Positions 31,365 through 41,400 of a stretch of DNA of 41,932 bases are shown here, piece by piece. This stretch comes from Acanthaster planci (Eukaryota; Echinodermata; Asteroidea; Valvatida; Acanthasteridae), in NCBI RefSeq assembly GCF_001949145.1, contig NW_019091375.1, positions 881,130 to 923,061 on the forward strand, read 5' to 3'. A program made the translations under genes and the position numbers. The number at the start of each line of letters is the position of its first letter. Position 1 is the first letter of the stretch. The notes beneath the pieces were generated by a model. The model made no database searches, was not told the origin of the DNA, and worked only from the letters and a program-made list of their open reading frames with translations.

Positions 31365-34300
31365 TGTCACAAACTACCGATGCTGAATTATGAGCAGCAA
31401 ACCCGGAGATTACCCGTATTTATCACTGACTCCCAAACCTCCTCAGACGGCTTCAAGGCCATCTTAACCGGTGGACGTCGTTGGCAGTCGGTTGGTATTG
31501 TAGAAAGGTACTTATGTGAAGCACTGTCAAACGTGATAGTGTCATGCGATGAAATATTAATGGCATTTTGCAACAAAACGTCAAACGTATCAATTGACAA
31601 CTGTGTGGTATGTCAATTTTTGTTACGTCCACAGAATAAGCATGACGTAGGTTGCATTTATAAAACGGACATGAAATAAAATATCATATGTGCTAAAATC
31701 CTCATATAACAAGGTAGTTTCGAACGTTACTTTTAGTAATAATGGATTCAGTCACTGGTAGATATTTCAAGAGTGCTTTTGCGAAATAATTGTGTGACTT
31801 TTAACAAGAAATTTTTAATTGATATTTAGTGATAAAAACATGTCGTTAAAAACATTAAACGATTGAAAAGAATCCAGCTTTGGCTGCACCTTTGGCGTGG
31901 CTTTGCTGTAGAAAATATTCTGGTTGGAAAGCAGACGGCTATCCCGGATAAGTTGCATTGAGTGCAAGCTTTTTCTCGTCTATCCTATTTCAAAGGGATA
32001 GACAAGAAAAATTAATAAAATTAACATATGTAAAATTGAGCGAAGGTATACGTTAACAATTTAAAACATTATCCTTGAACTTAACTGAAAAAACTAACAG
32101 TGACAGTATCACAAAATAAGCTTCCACTTTAAAACATTTTTCAAGCTAGACAATATGGTGTGTGGGTGTCCATGTGAGTTTGTTTCTGCATTCAATTGGG
32201 GACCCTGAACAATAGCGGACGATAAGGTCCCCGATTGACAGAGGGTCCCCGATTGACAACTGTGTACAAAACAAATGGGTGGTCTTCTAAAAAGTTAAAG
32301 TAAAAACAAACGAGGAAGAACAATAGGGGGTCCCCAGTTGCAGGCAAATACACACGTTTTTGTGTGTGTGTGTACGTGGGGAGAAGGCTACACTCTCCAT
32401 GCCCTGTAGAGCCACATTTATCCCCGTGTCACCGCTGCTCAATTAAGCAAATATTTGCAGCACCTCTGTAATAATTCAACCAATGACAACTTTCATTTTG
32501 TTCCTTGTGTGATAATGAAATTAGTGGGTACCATATATAAAACAGTAACTACTGGAAAGTGACACAGACGATGCAAGTACAGCTATTAACTGCCTATTCC
32601 TTGCCTTGACCTGTTGGCGAAACTGGCTTTCAGTGTCGAGATTATTTATGACCGTTCATTTTAATCCAACAGAGAAAGGTAACACAACCCCTCCTCTTAC
32701 ACCAAACCACATGCTTCTGCCCTGTCCAGGTCTTTTATTAATTCATGTCTTTTTTTTTATAAATCATAATTCAAAAACAGACGTGGAGGAAAGCGGGAGC
32801 ATCTGAACATGAAATGAAGGACGATGACGATTATACGAAAAAAGATGAAGGATGTTTTTTCCAAGTTCGTTTTTACGAGATTTACCTTTTTCAATGTTTT
32901 TTTCTTACGGGATATTGCTTTTTGAGATCGTTCCCTGTGATCTATTTCTTGAAACATTGTCTCCACGTTGGAAACATTTGCTTTCACGAGGAATATTTTT
33001 CTAAAGTTTTTTCCCAGGAGATTTCTTTTTCAATTTTTTTTACAAGATATCAGAAGGTGAACAGTGACCCAATTACTGTTAATCGGTGACTTTGCGTTAC
33101 CCATATGAAGCATTGTGTATGTGTAAACGTTGTGAATGTGTCGAAAGAAATAGCCGTCGGGTATTTTCATGGGTGCTGCGTCCTAGTGAAGCGTCGTGTG
33201 CGCGCCATCAGCTACGCATCGGGCAATGATTTCACACTCAATTCCAACACCATTAAAAGCATTGCACGCTCTTTGGTTCTCTTTTATTTGAGGTTCGAAT
33301 CTCAATGTCAAACTCTGGGAACCTACGGCTTAACGGTGTCTGGTACGCAGAACAAACAAATTATGACTGTGTTTATCACCCGTCAAACGATCGTGAATTA
33401 ATTGCTGTAATAAATAATTGGCTTTATTGGGATGACCAAAATAGAAACCGGTCTTTCAAGGACAAAAGTAAATTTTGAATTGCCTGCATTGATAGATAGA
33501 TCAATGAATGGATAAGGTGAGTGAACCTTGTAGGAAAACTGGGTCTCAAAAGAAGCGCTTCTGAGAAGACTTCATTAGACTGGCCCCAGTAAAAGGCTGG
33601 AAAAATATGTCTCACAAAACGTAATTTAAAAAAATAACTCGTAAAAATTATATAAAAAATATGGCTTGTTAAAAAAAGTAGAAAATTAGACCGTTTTTGT
33701 CTCTTTGCACCAGCGCATAGGGCTTTTTGCATTTCTAAACTTTGAAATACATATCTCGGTATGTTTGCATATGCTAAAAATATAGGTTTAAAATAAAAAC
33801 AGGGTATGCACAAAAAATTATAATTTTACAAAATTTGAAGAATGGCGCATTTTGATGTCTCAAAATTCTCTAAACATGCCACACATTGATACAACCTTCA
33901 CCATGATTTTAATTCAACGAAACTAGTAATGAAGAAGGACTTGTTTGTATTATCTTGATATTTGGCACAGTAAGATATGCTCGGTGACATCTGTGTACTG
34001 ATGGATACACCTGTCAACTGGTTTCAAACAATGGCGATACTCATGTTCCAGCACTCTTCAATAGACAATTACGGTCACCATAGTAACACCATCACTGGTT
34101 AATCTTTACGGTGCTTTATGGGTAAGCATTGTGATAGCTCTTTACGGAGCTTGGTCTGACAGTCCTTTGTTCAATACCCAGTGCCATGTTTACCACCATT
34201 CAAGGGGGCTATAAATATATATTTCAAATATGACGTAGCCCTGTTTGCAACCATACCCAAAAGGACAGCTCAATGATCTATACCAGCATTTAAGCCCCTT

Positions 34301-34430
34301 TAGACTTAATGTTTTGAGACAATTGGTCTACAGCGAATTCCACTGTGCACACGGTGGCAGAAACGGCAATCATTCCATGTCAATGAAGGCAGACTCGACC
34401 GATGTCTTATTAAAGCTTAGCGGCGTATCC
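31365..34430. other. Spacer upstream of gene B, no gene recognised
   Basis: Contains the gene B promoter region. Bases 32830-33060 are T-rich with irregular blocks such as TTTTTTC..ACGAGAT, an old low-order repeat. ORFs at 31380-31679, 33105-33401 and 33424-33813 have no recognisable motif. Confidence 0.4.
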
Positions 34431-35095
34431 AACTTTTGGCGTGGGGGGAAGGGCCAACAGTATGTTCGATTTTCACAACGTTGGTGGCAAAATGACCCCA
34501 AAGAGTTATTCTAAAAACTCCTAAAGGCTGAACTCCTGGAAATATGCACTGCATCGATATGGGAAAAAACTCTCGAGGGAAGGGGCGGATTCCGTCCCCA
34601 GCTTAACAGGGTTAAGTCTCGAAAAGTAAATGAGACCATGGTGTGGGCCATTCAAGTTCGTGGTCAACGGGCTGTTCTTGAAGGCACATCTCACCATGGT
34701 TCGTGCTGTACGTTTTAGTCAAATTAAATGACATCCATTAATTTGAGACTGTAATTCGTGCTTTGAGCCTCCTTTGTTCTTATCGTCACAAAATGACCCT
34801 TATGAATGACCCTTATGGCACCAAATTTGACAGTAAAATGAAAAAGCAGTTTACTTACAAAATTAAGTGCAAAATCTTCCACAGTGATAAGGACAGCGCA
34901 ATCGTAACATCCAACATGATTATTAACAAGAATAAATTTGCAGTGATGCAAAGTATAAAGAAAATGCACTCCTGTTTAATGCACCCGTGTCCTTCTCATC
35001 GACGCTTTTCTCTGCCACTGAAAACGGAAATTGTGGTATCTTTTGGGTTAATGCTGACGCAGATTTTCAGTTTCATGAGCAAAACTGAATATCTT
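34431..35095. repeat. Segmental duplication, copy downstream of gene D remnant
   Basis: Counterpart of 25001-25645. It holds the same position relative to the D last-exon remnant as the other copy does to gene B, which shows that gene and flank were copied together. A 15-bp direct duplication (ATGACCCTTATGA) occurs near 34792-34818. Confidence 0.75.
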
Positions 35096-35335
35096 TCCTA
35101 CATATATCACTTATTTAGCGGAAGTTTTAGAGTAAGGAGCAGCTTGAACCTAAGCCGTACAACTTTGCATCGTCACTCATGCATATTTATGAATCCCTTT
35201 TGAAATAATGTGCACTTAAATTTCAAATTTTGAAACACAACAATTGCCCGTATCTTTCAAGAAGGCTAAAATTTGGGAGAGCCTCTCAAATCCTTCAACA
35301 TAAAAACTATGATGCTGTCGGTACTGAAACAGTAT

Positions 35336-35467
35336 TCAATCAATCATGGTGACATCTGAGCAATTCCAATCGCAGATTGGCTCATCAATGCGCACTGTCA
35401 TGGCTACCACACTCTTATCAAACAGGCTCGTGACTGGTGTGTTGTGGTCAGTGTTAGCGATGAATTC
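35336..35467 (-). pseudogene. Gene D exon 5 remnant
   Basis: Reads EFIANTDHNTPVTSLFDKS and VVAMTVRID, clearly like exon 5 of A and B. After the CGCATTGA the sequence lacks about 15-20 bases (the TEWxxW part), and the following CTGCGATTGGAATTGCT, equal to the LRxELL codons, is out of frame. The acceptor is TTTGAG, weaker than in A and B. Confidence 0.8.
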
Positions 35468-35595
35468 CTCAAACAAAAACCAAACAAATGCGGTGTAAAT
35501 GTAAATGTAGTGTTGTAAGATAGCTTTTTCGTCTCGTACACTTGAACGTGATGCATGCATTAGGCTCTAATGACCGAGAAGACAATTCACCTAAA

Positions 35596-36443
35596 ATGAA
35601 AACTCAGTGTTTGTGGAGTTATTGTTTTGTCGTCTAAAATTTCAAGTATGTCCATCAAGAAAATTTGTCCTGCTGTCACATTTGCCAAACAATTATATGA
35701 TTGGGCTATATACATATATATTAAACAATAAAAGTGATTCCTTTCCTTCATCTCTATAGGCAAGGGTAAATCCAGGTCTTCATTTTGACGCGACTCTTGC
35801 TTCCGGTCGCAAATTGAACGCCCTGTCATCTGAAATTAGTGATGTATTAGTAACACTGGAGGTAGGGCATCTATAGTGGCAGATTGGAATAAGAAGTAAT
35901 CAATATGCAATTTTAGTTGATACTTGTGCCGCAATCGCTTGAAAATCAGTCGAAAAGATAATTTTTACAAACACAGTGCACGTGTATTAAAATTTAAAGA
36001 TTATGGCGTCGTCAGAACGGAAGTTAGGACAAAAATATGAGCTTTCACATTTCAAAAAGTGCCAAAAACAAATTATGTGATATATCACATAAATGTCTCC
36101 AAAATTTCCAGGTCCTTTGAAGTCCCTGTGTCAGATGCCCCAAGGAATGTGACATTTGAGAATGAAAATACTTCCATTTTACAGGAAGCGGCATTGGTTA
36201 TGGGGACTAGGCAAATTCCTTTTGTTGCACAAATAAGCCTTTTGCGAGTTAAATTTCAATAAAACCTGGAACAATGAGTTATCTGACAGCACAAATATGC
36301 CCCTATATCAATTTGAATTCCCCAGACTAGTATTTCAATTTGATGAAAGCAATGCTTTCTTAACTGATTTGACAACCAAACTTGGTGTTTAGTCCCAGCT
36401 GTAGTAAAATCCTGCTTCCGAGTCCTATTCTTTTGCTGTCGAG
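35596..36443. other. Non-coding, within the former gene D
   Basis: AT-rich; nothing recognised. Confidence 0.35.
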
Positions 36444-36495
36444 ATAGGCTTCGATACAGTATCAAGCCCATAGGCTTCGATACAGTATCAAGCTT
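36444..36495 (+). repeat. 26-bp direct duplication
   Basis: ATAGGCTTCGATACAGTATC plus AAGCC occurs twice in succession. Confidence 0.8.
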
Positions 36496-36845
36496 AATTC
36501 AATTGCATCTCAAGAAGCATTTCCCTAACATCCATGACTTCTGCGACAACTACATGTACAAAGGTTTCAAATCTATCTGCTGTGAACGTTGTCTAGGAGC
36601 AATCGATCTGACACTTTATTGCACGGAAACGTGGAGAACACCAATTCTCAGTGTACGAGGTCCCAGTTCAAAAAAACTACAAACTGCACAAGACAAGGGT
36701 ACGTTTCATTTCATGAAAAAAACAAAAACAAATCATGCACTTAACCTGACGGAAAGAACAATCAAAGTAGTGGACCAAAAAAACATGCAAAAAAATTGCA
36801 AACTGAGTATTCCTGTACTTCGAGACCTGCATATAGATGAGTGCT

Positions 36846-37122
36846 GAACATGCAAAGAGCAAAACGAGCCATGAAAAGAGCAAAATGAGCAATGAAAAGG
36901 GGCAAAATGAGAAATGAAAGAGCGATTTGAAGAATGAAAAGATCGAACGAGTAATGAAAAGAGCAATATGAACAATGAAAAGAGCAAAATGAGCAATGAC
37001 AAGAGCAAATGAGAAATGAAAAGAGCAATACGAACTATGATAGGATCTAAAAGAGCAATATGAACAATGAAAAGAACGAATGAACAATGGAAAGAACAAA
37101 ATGAGTAATGAAAAGAGCAAAT
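36846..37122 (+). repeat. A-rich minisatellite, unit about 21 bp
   Basis: About 13 imperfect units of AAAAGAGCAAAATGAGCAATG. The minus strand has no stop codons in the unit, so all three minus frames stay open here and give artificial Phe/Ser/His/Leu-rich ORFs (to 161 codons). Confidence 0.85.
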
Positions 37123-37238
37123 CATTAGCAGTGAAATACATAGATATGTTTATATAAATCATATAATGAACAATTTGATTTGGTTCTGCTCATTTAAGAT
37201 CATCCTTCCAAGGGTCGACATGAATGTTATTTCTGCAG

Positions 37239-37316
37239 TCAAGCCCTATGCTTGTCACCAGTGTGACAAATGCTTTAGATGGAAGTCTAATCTAGAGAGT
37301 ATCCACGCTGAAGAGG
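37239..37316 (+). pseudogene. C2H2 zinc-finger fragment
   Basis: After TTTCTGCAG, a good acceptor, the frame reads KPYACHQCDKCFRWKSNLES then IHAEEE. This matches the linker, the CxxC pair, Phe and Leu of a C2H2 finger, but the first His is one residue late and the second is missing. Single degenerate finger; probably a relic of a duplicated or processed zinc-finger gene. Confidence 0.5.
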
Positions 37317-37530
37317 AATCAGATATGTTGAGGAAAATGACTAAAAGATAGTAATTGTTTGAAACATAATTATGGTTCCAAAAAGACATTAGTACATGTG
37401 ATGTCTCTGATATAAAATTTAACAAACGTCTGATAATCACTCTTGTTCATAGAGTTCATACGATTACGAACTAAAGAAGAGGTAGTCAGAAAACTAGAAA
37501 AAATAGCAATAACAGATTTTAATGGATTCA

Positions 37531-37602
37531 TTAATCTTGGACAGAACAAACTGTTATAATCTCTACCTTGATGTTCTCGGTTTTCGTTGTCATGTATTTG
37601 AG
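37531..37602 (-). pseudogene. Gene D exon 4 end plus intron start remnant
   Basis: Bases 37567-37602 (reading ..ACATGACAACGAAAACC..AACATCAAG) match the last 36 bases of gene C exon 4, and 37531-37566 match the start of C intron 4 (GTAGA.AT, then TCTGTCCAAGATTAA). Upstream of 37602 the similarity stops. Confidence 0.6.
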
Positions 37603-39817
37603 TGCGTTGTCCCAGCAAGACACACACGGCATAGCACGTCGCGCGTCTCGCCCGATGCGTGTTTCCAGGTCACGTATTTTCATCCCCCTCACTTAGTCTG
37701 TGCGCATGCGTACTGAATCCCTCTGTAACCAGAAGACTGTAAAACGGCCCTTGACTAGAATAGGTGGACCCCATCGATCAACATCAAACTCAGAAAAAGT
37801 TGTTTGCCTCTTATTTCCATACCGATTAATATTTCAACACACAAAGTCCCTTTTGCACCCGATAACAATTCTTTTTCTGCCAAATTTTGGCCCGTCTTTC
37901 TTACGTACCTCCAAAGTAACAGAGCCAGACGTTGGAAGTGAAACATTTTAGAGGAGATTTTTCTCCGTTTTGCCGAGTTTTCTCTGACATTTCTCTACAT
38001 GTGAACAATGAGGAATATCATGAACGCTATAATGAGAAAGTATCAAGCAAGAAGAAAACCGTATGGATGAGAACGGAAAGTTTTTGTTTGTGCCTTTTAG
38101 TGGGGCACTTTGTCGTCATTGTACGCATTCGTGCAATGCAGTAGGCCAACTCGTACCCAAACGCACACGTATCCAGGTCTGTGTAGGTACGTTTATGCAC
38201 CATGCCCAAAATCCGGACATCTCATTTTCGACCGCTGCCAAACTCGAGTAGAATTTTGATTCCACATGAAAAACGAAAGCATTTCAGACAAATGGCTGTA
38301 AATCTTGCAAAAAATAATTAACTGATAGATCTATCAGTTAACAACAAAACAGTTATCAGTCTTCTAGACAGTATCACCGGTGATCAGAGGGGAATTTGAC
38401 AAAAGTGTGAAAATTTGACACTATAAATAAGGTGAAAAACACGGGAAAATGACGAAAACGGGTCAACTCGTTCATTATGTCAACTGCGTGATTTTGTTCT
38501 GAGAATTGTGACGTGTACGTCAGATAAAGAAATAATCTTGTTGAACCAATTTTGAAAAAAAAAATTGTTAGATGTAAAGTTTTAGGATTTCTCAGCTTAT
38601 AAAATTAAAGTCTGTGAAAAAAATGTTTAGAAAAATACAACTAAACTGGCATTGACACAGAAACAGACAAATTTGCTGTCTGGAAAAAACATACTTTGAA
38701 GATATCAAATAAAAATGCTAAGAAGTTGAAATAGAAAAATACATATCGAAATATTTAACCCAGAAATATGACTCCTGGAAAAAATATGCATTAACCCCCG
38801 AAAACTCCAGCCAACACCCATGTCCCAAAATAGCACTCTTCGTCAAGTTCACTGAATGACTGTCACTCATAGAGAAAACAGAGAGCCATCAAGCAGGAAG
38901 GACGTTTTCCCCCTCCCCCATAGGCTCCTGATCAATAAATAGGTAGGAAATAGGGGGGAAAGCGCGGGGAAAGAAGGGGAAAGGAGATGGTGTTTTAAGA
39001 CAGTGTATGGTGTTCCCCTGGCTTCCCATGGTACTCGTTTTGGTTTTCCCGTGGTATTCAGCAACTGACCATTGTCCTCCCATGGGGTTTTCATGATTTC
39101 CCATGAAACACAATAGAAAACCTAGGGGTTTCCCATGGTGGACTTTTGTAGGTTTTGTAGCAAATGCTGAGCCAATAAAAGAAAAAAAAGAAGGGAAAAA
39201 AAAGAAGAGGGAAGCCTTTTCCATAAGCTGTATTGCAATGGTTAGTCTGTGTTTCAAATGATTACACCGCTTGGTTAAAAGTTCACTCAACATAAATACT
39301 CAAACAGCAAATCTTTCAATGAAAAAATTCCAAATTATGTGACTGGTGTTCACGCATAAATTAAATAAAACGCGACCAGCTATGCTTTAAATATCACTGT
39401 GCTCTACATTAGCCACATATTTTGAAAACGTGATGGACAATTTAAAAAAACATTTCAAGAGTACGAAACTGCCTTCGACTTAGACGAGAAATGACAATTG
39501 AGAATGACAAGTCATTGTACTCAACTCAATGAACTCTAAGGAAATCGTGTATACATTTTTTCAAAAACAAATCATTTGAGAAATAAAACAAGGATTTTGA
39601 AAGTTCACCATAGTTTGTACAAACACAAATGTTTCTTTACTGCTTAATGCGCCCATTTTTGCATAATTGACCGCAGAAAAAGCTACGTTTAAAAGGTTGC
39701 CTAATGTTAGTTATTTAAATGAAATTTATTTAAGTTTTTACCAATTTAACTGACATTGTAAAACATCGTCAGATTTTTGCCACACGGTCGTCTCTAAAGA
39801 CCATGGTCATCTTGATG
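37603..39817. other. Spacer between gene D remnant and gene C
   Basis: No gene recognised. ORFs at 37700-37951, 37932-38144 and 38889-39293 show no motif. Bases 38880-39130 contain a mildly repetitive CCCATGG-rich patch (several TTCCCATG words). The rest is AT-rich. Confidence 0.35.
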
Positions 39818-39823
39818 TTTATT
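39818..39823 (-). promoter_or_regulatory. Polyadenylation signal of gene C
   Basis: AATAAA on the minus strand, 80 bases after the ancestral stop codon at 39903-39905. Confidence 0.45.
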
Positions 39824-39902
39824 TTCCATGTATATTCTTTTTTTTGTCCTAGCACGGCAAAACATATCATGAAATGCAAGAAGCGCCGAAACATGTGAAT
39901 AA

Positions 39903-40053
39903 TTAGTCTAAGCGGCATCCAACCAACTCGAATCTTAGTCCAATCCAGGTGTGCCACTGAATCGACTCAATGCGCACTGTAGTGGCCACCACACTCTCAT
40001 CAAACAGGTTAGTGACCGCGCGTAGTGTTACTGCTCGTGTTGCCGTTGAAAAC
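39903..40053 (-). pseudogene. Gene C exon 5, frame broken
   Basis: Acceptor TTTTACCGCAG. The start VFNGNTSSN is in frame with exon 4; the rest (AVTNLFDESVVATTVRIES to LVGCRLD) is in another frame because of a net +4 bases in the stretch at about 40017-40040. Confidence 0.82.
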
Positions 40054-40347
40054 CTGCGGTAAAAACGGATGAAACGCATCGTACAATTTACTTGAATACA
40101 AATATCAGTTTTCCTCAAAACACTCCTTTAACAAACTCCACAGGAAGTTACATTACCGACATTTTTATTTTCATATATTTGTAAAGTTATATAGCTCCAT
40201 AAACTTGGCAGTTTTAAGCAAATTACCTGAGTGACAAAGCGCGACAATTTAACGTAGCACTTATCATACAGCAAAAATATTATTGCCCTTAAAATAAACA
40301 GATTCTTAAGATAAGACTTGAAGGTTTTAATGGCGAAAGAGCTGTAT

Positions 40348-40487
40348 GAGTAAAACGCTTGCGGTTACACCATGGATCAATCTCTTTCTTGAGTATGTGT
40401 GGTTCTGAGTTTTTTCCGGGTTCTTCTCAGAACCACACATACTCAAGAAAGAGATTGATCCATGGTGTAACCTCAAGCGTTTTACTC
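40348..40487. repeat. Near-perfect inverted repeat (62-bp arms, 16-bp loop)
   Basis: Left arm 40348-40409 and right arm 40426-40487 are reverse complements with a single mismatch (C versus A in GCTTGCGG / GCTTGAGG). The loop is TTTTTTCCGGGTTCTT. Lies in gene C intron 4. A transcript from either strand would fold into one long hairpin. Confidence 0.95.
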
Positions 40488-40633
40488 AGATCATGTTCTC
40501 TTGTTTTGACACCAAGAACCAGAACATATTAACCCACTAAAGAAGATGAGGTCAAAAAGCACGAAGGAAACGGGAATGTAAGACCACAAAGACAGTCTTT
40601 AATCTTGGACAGAGCGAGTTGTAACATTTCTAC

Positions 40634-40805
40634 CTTGGTGTCCCCGTTTTGATCTGTCACGTGCACACGATCAGATGAGGGTTGCCTCTGATATGACACT
40701 TTGTACTTTTCCACATACCACACACCCTTCGGGCCTCTTTGTGTGGTGACGCCAGACACCACTGTTCTCACAGCGAGGTCAACCTCGATCCAGGAGTCTG
40801 CGTTG
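40634..40805 (-). CDS. Gene C exon 4 (discoidin core)
   Basis: Acceptor GTACATAG, donor GTAGAA. Reads NADSWIEVDLAVRTVVSG, VEKYKVSYQRQPSSDRVHV and DQNGDTK. Open throughout, 172 bases. Confidence 0.87.
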
Positions 40806-41249
40806 CTATGTACACATAGGGCGAGGGGATGATGAACGATGAAATAACATTCCGCCATAAATGCGCTTGTAAGAGAAGGGATATTGGCAGGAAAACAATA
40901 CGAAAATTCCAATTGTTTTAAGACAGGCTCATACATAGATAACTGCTGTGGTGGCATGGTCAATGGTGTGATCGAAAGTATACTTAATATTAATTATACG
41001 TAAATTTTCGACGGAATTTTTGGAAAGGGTTTCGAATCTGATTGTTGGCCTGCATATACAAAACATTGCAACATAATTCAAAATAGCCCCCGTCATTTTC
41101 TAAAAGGTCACGAACAAACCGATCTATCGCTAATAAGCGCTTCTGTATTACCTAGTTGTGTACATATAGTATTGTCTGCTCAGTGTATAAGGTGTGTGGG
41201 GAATGCGAGTGGGGTCTGTGAGGGTGTGTAGTCTCCCATGGATACCTAC

Positions 41250-41400
41250 CTCTTGGGTGCCCATCGCTTGTTACTGTTGAGACGTGCATCTGTGGCCAAA
41301 CAGGAACCTCGAAAACAGTCCCTGTGACTGGACGCTGAGATCCGTTCATCGGGGATAGTCTTGTCCTCCATCCCTAGCGGCCTCGGGTCTAAGCAAGGAA
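41250..41400 (-). CDS. Gene C exon 3 (discoidin start)
   Basis: Acceptor CGCGATAG, donor GTAGGT. Reads VPCLDPRPLGMEDKTIPDE, RISASSHRDCFRGSC and RLNSNKRWAPK. Four codons longer than in A and B, in the loop after SASS, which gains two cysteines. Confidence 0.82.

Larger units (their letters stand above)
35336..37602 (-). pseudogene. Gene D: decayed discoidin-gene remnant (two exon pieces)
   Basis: Two pieces in the right order for a member of the cluster: an exon 4 end at 37567-37602 and an exon 5 at 35336-35467. No exons 1-3 were found upstream. Together with the duplicated flank at 34431-35095 this marks a former gene copy between B and C. Non-functional as a discoidin domain. Confidence 0.65.
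39903..41400 (-). pseudogene. Gene C: discoidin-domain gene, partial, last exon frameshifted
   Basis: Three exons (41250-41400, 40634-40805, 39903-40053) correspond to exons 3-5 of A and B; the signal-peptide and spacer exons would lie beyond the right end of the window. Exons 3 and 4 are open and keep the same phases. Exon 5 is 151 bases where A and B have 147, so the frame shifts inside it and reaches TAA after 14 codons. The predicted protein would lose the last third of the domain and its closing cysteine. Either a recent pseudogene, an allele, or a sequencing error in the assembly. Confidence 0.75.

Noticed and set aside
33230-33330. Possible tRNA (GGTTCGAATCTC resembles a B box)
   Set aside because: No acceptor stem, D-arm or anticodon arm pairing could be found around it.
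36677-37162. Minus-strand ORFs up to 161 codons, rich in Phe, Ser, Leu and His
   Set aside because: They come from the 21-bp repeat, which has no stop codons in any minus frame; all three frames are open and none resembles a protein.
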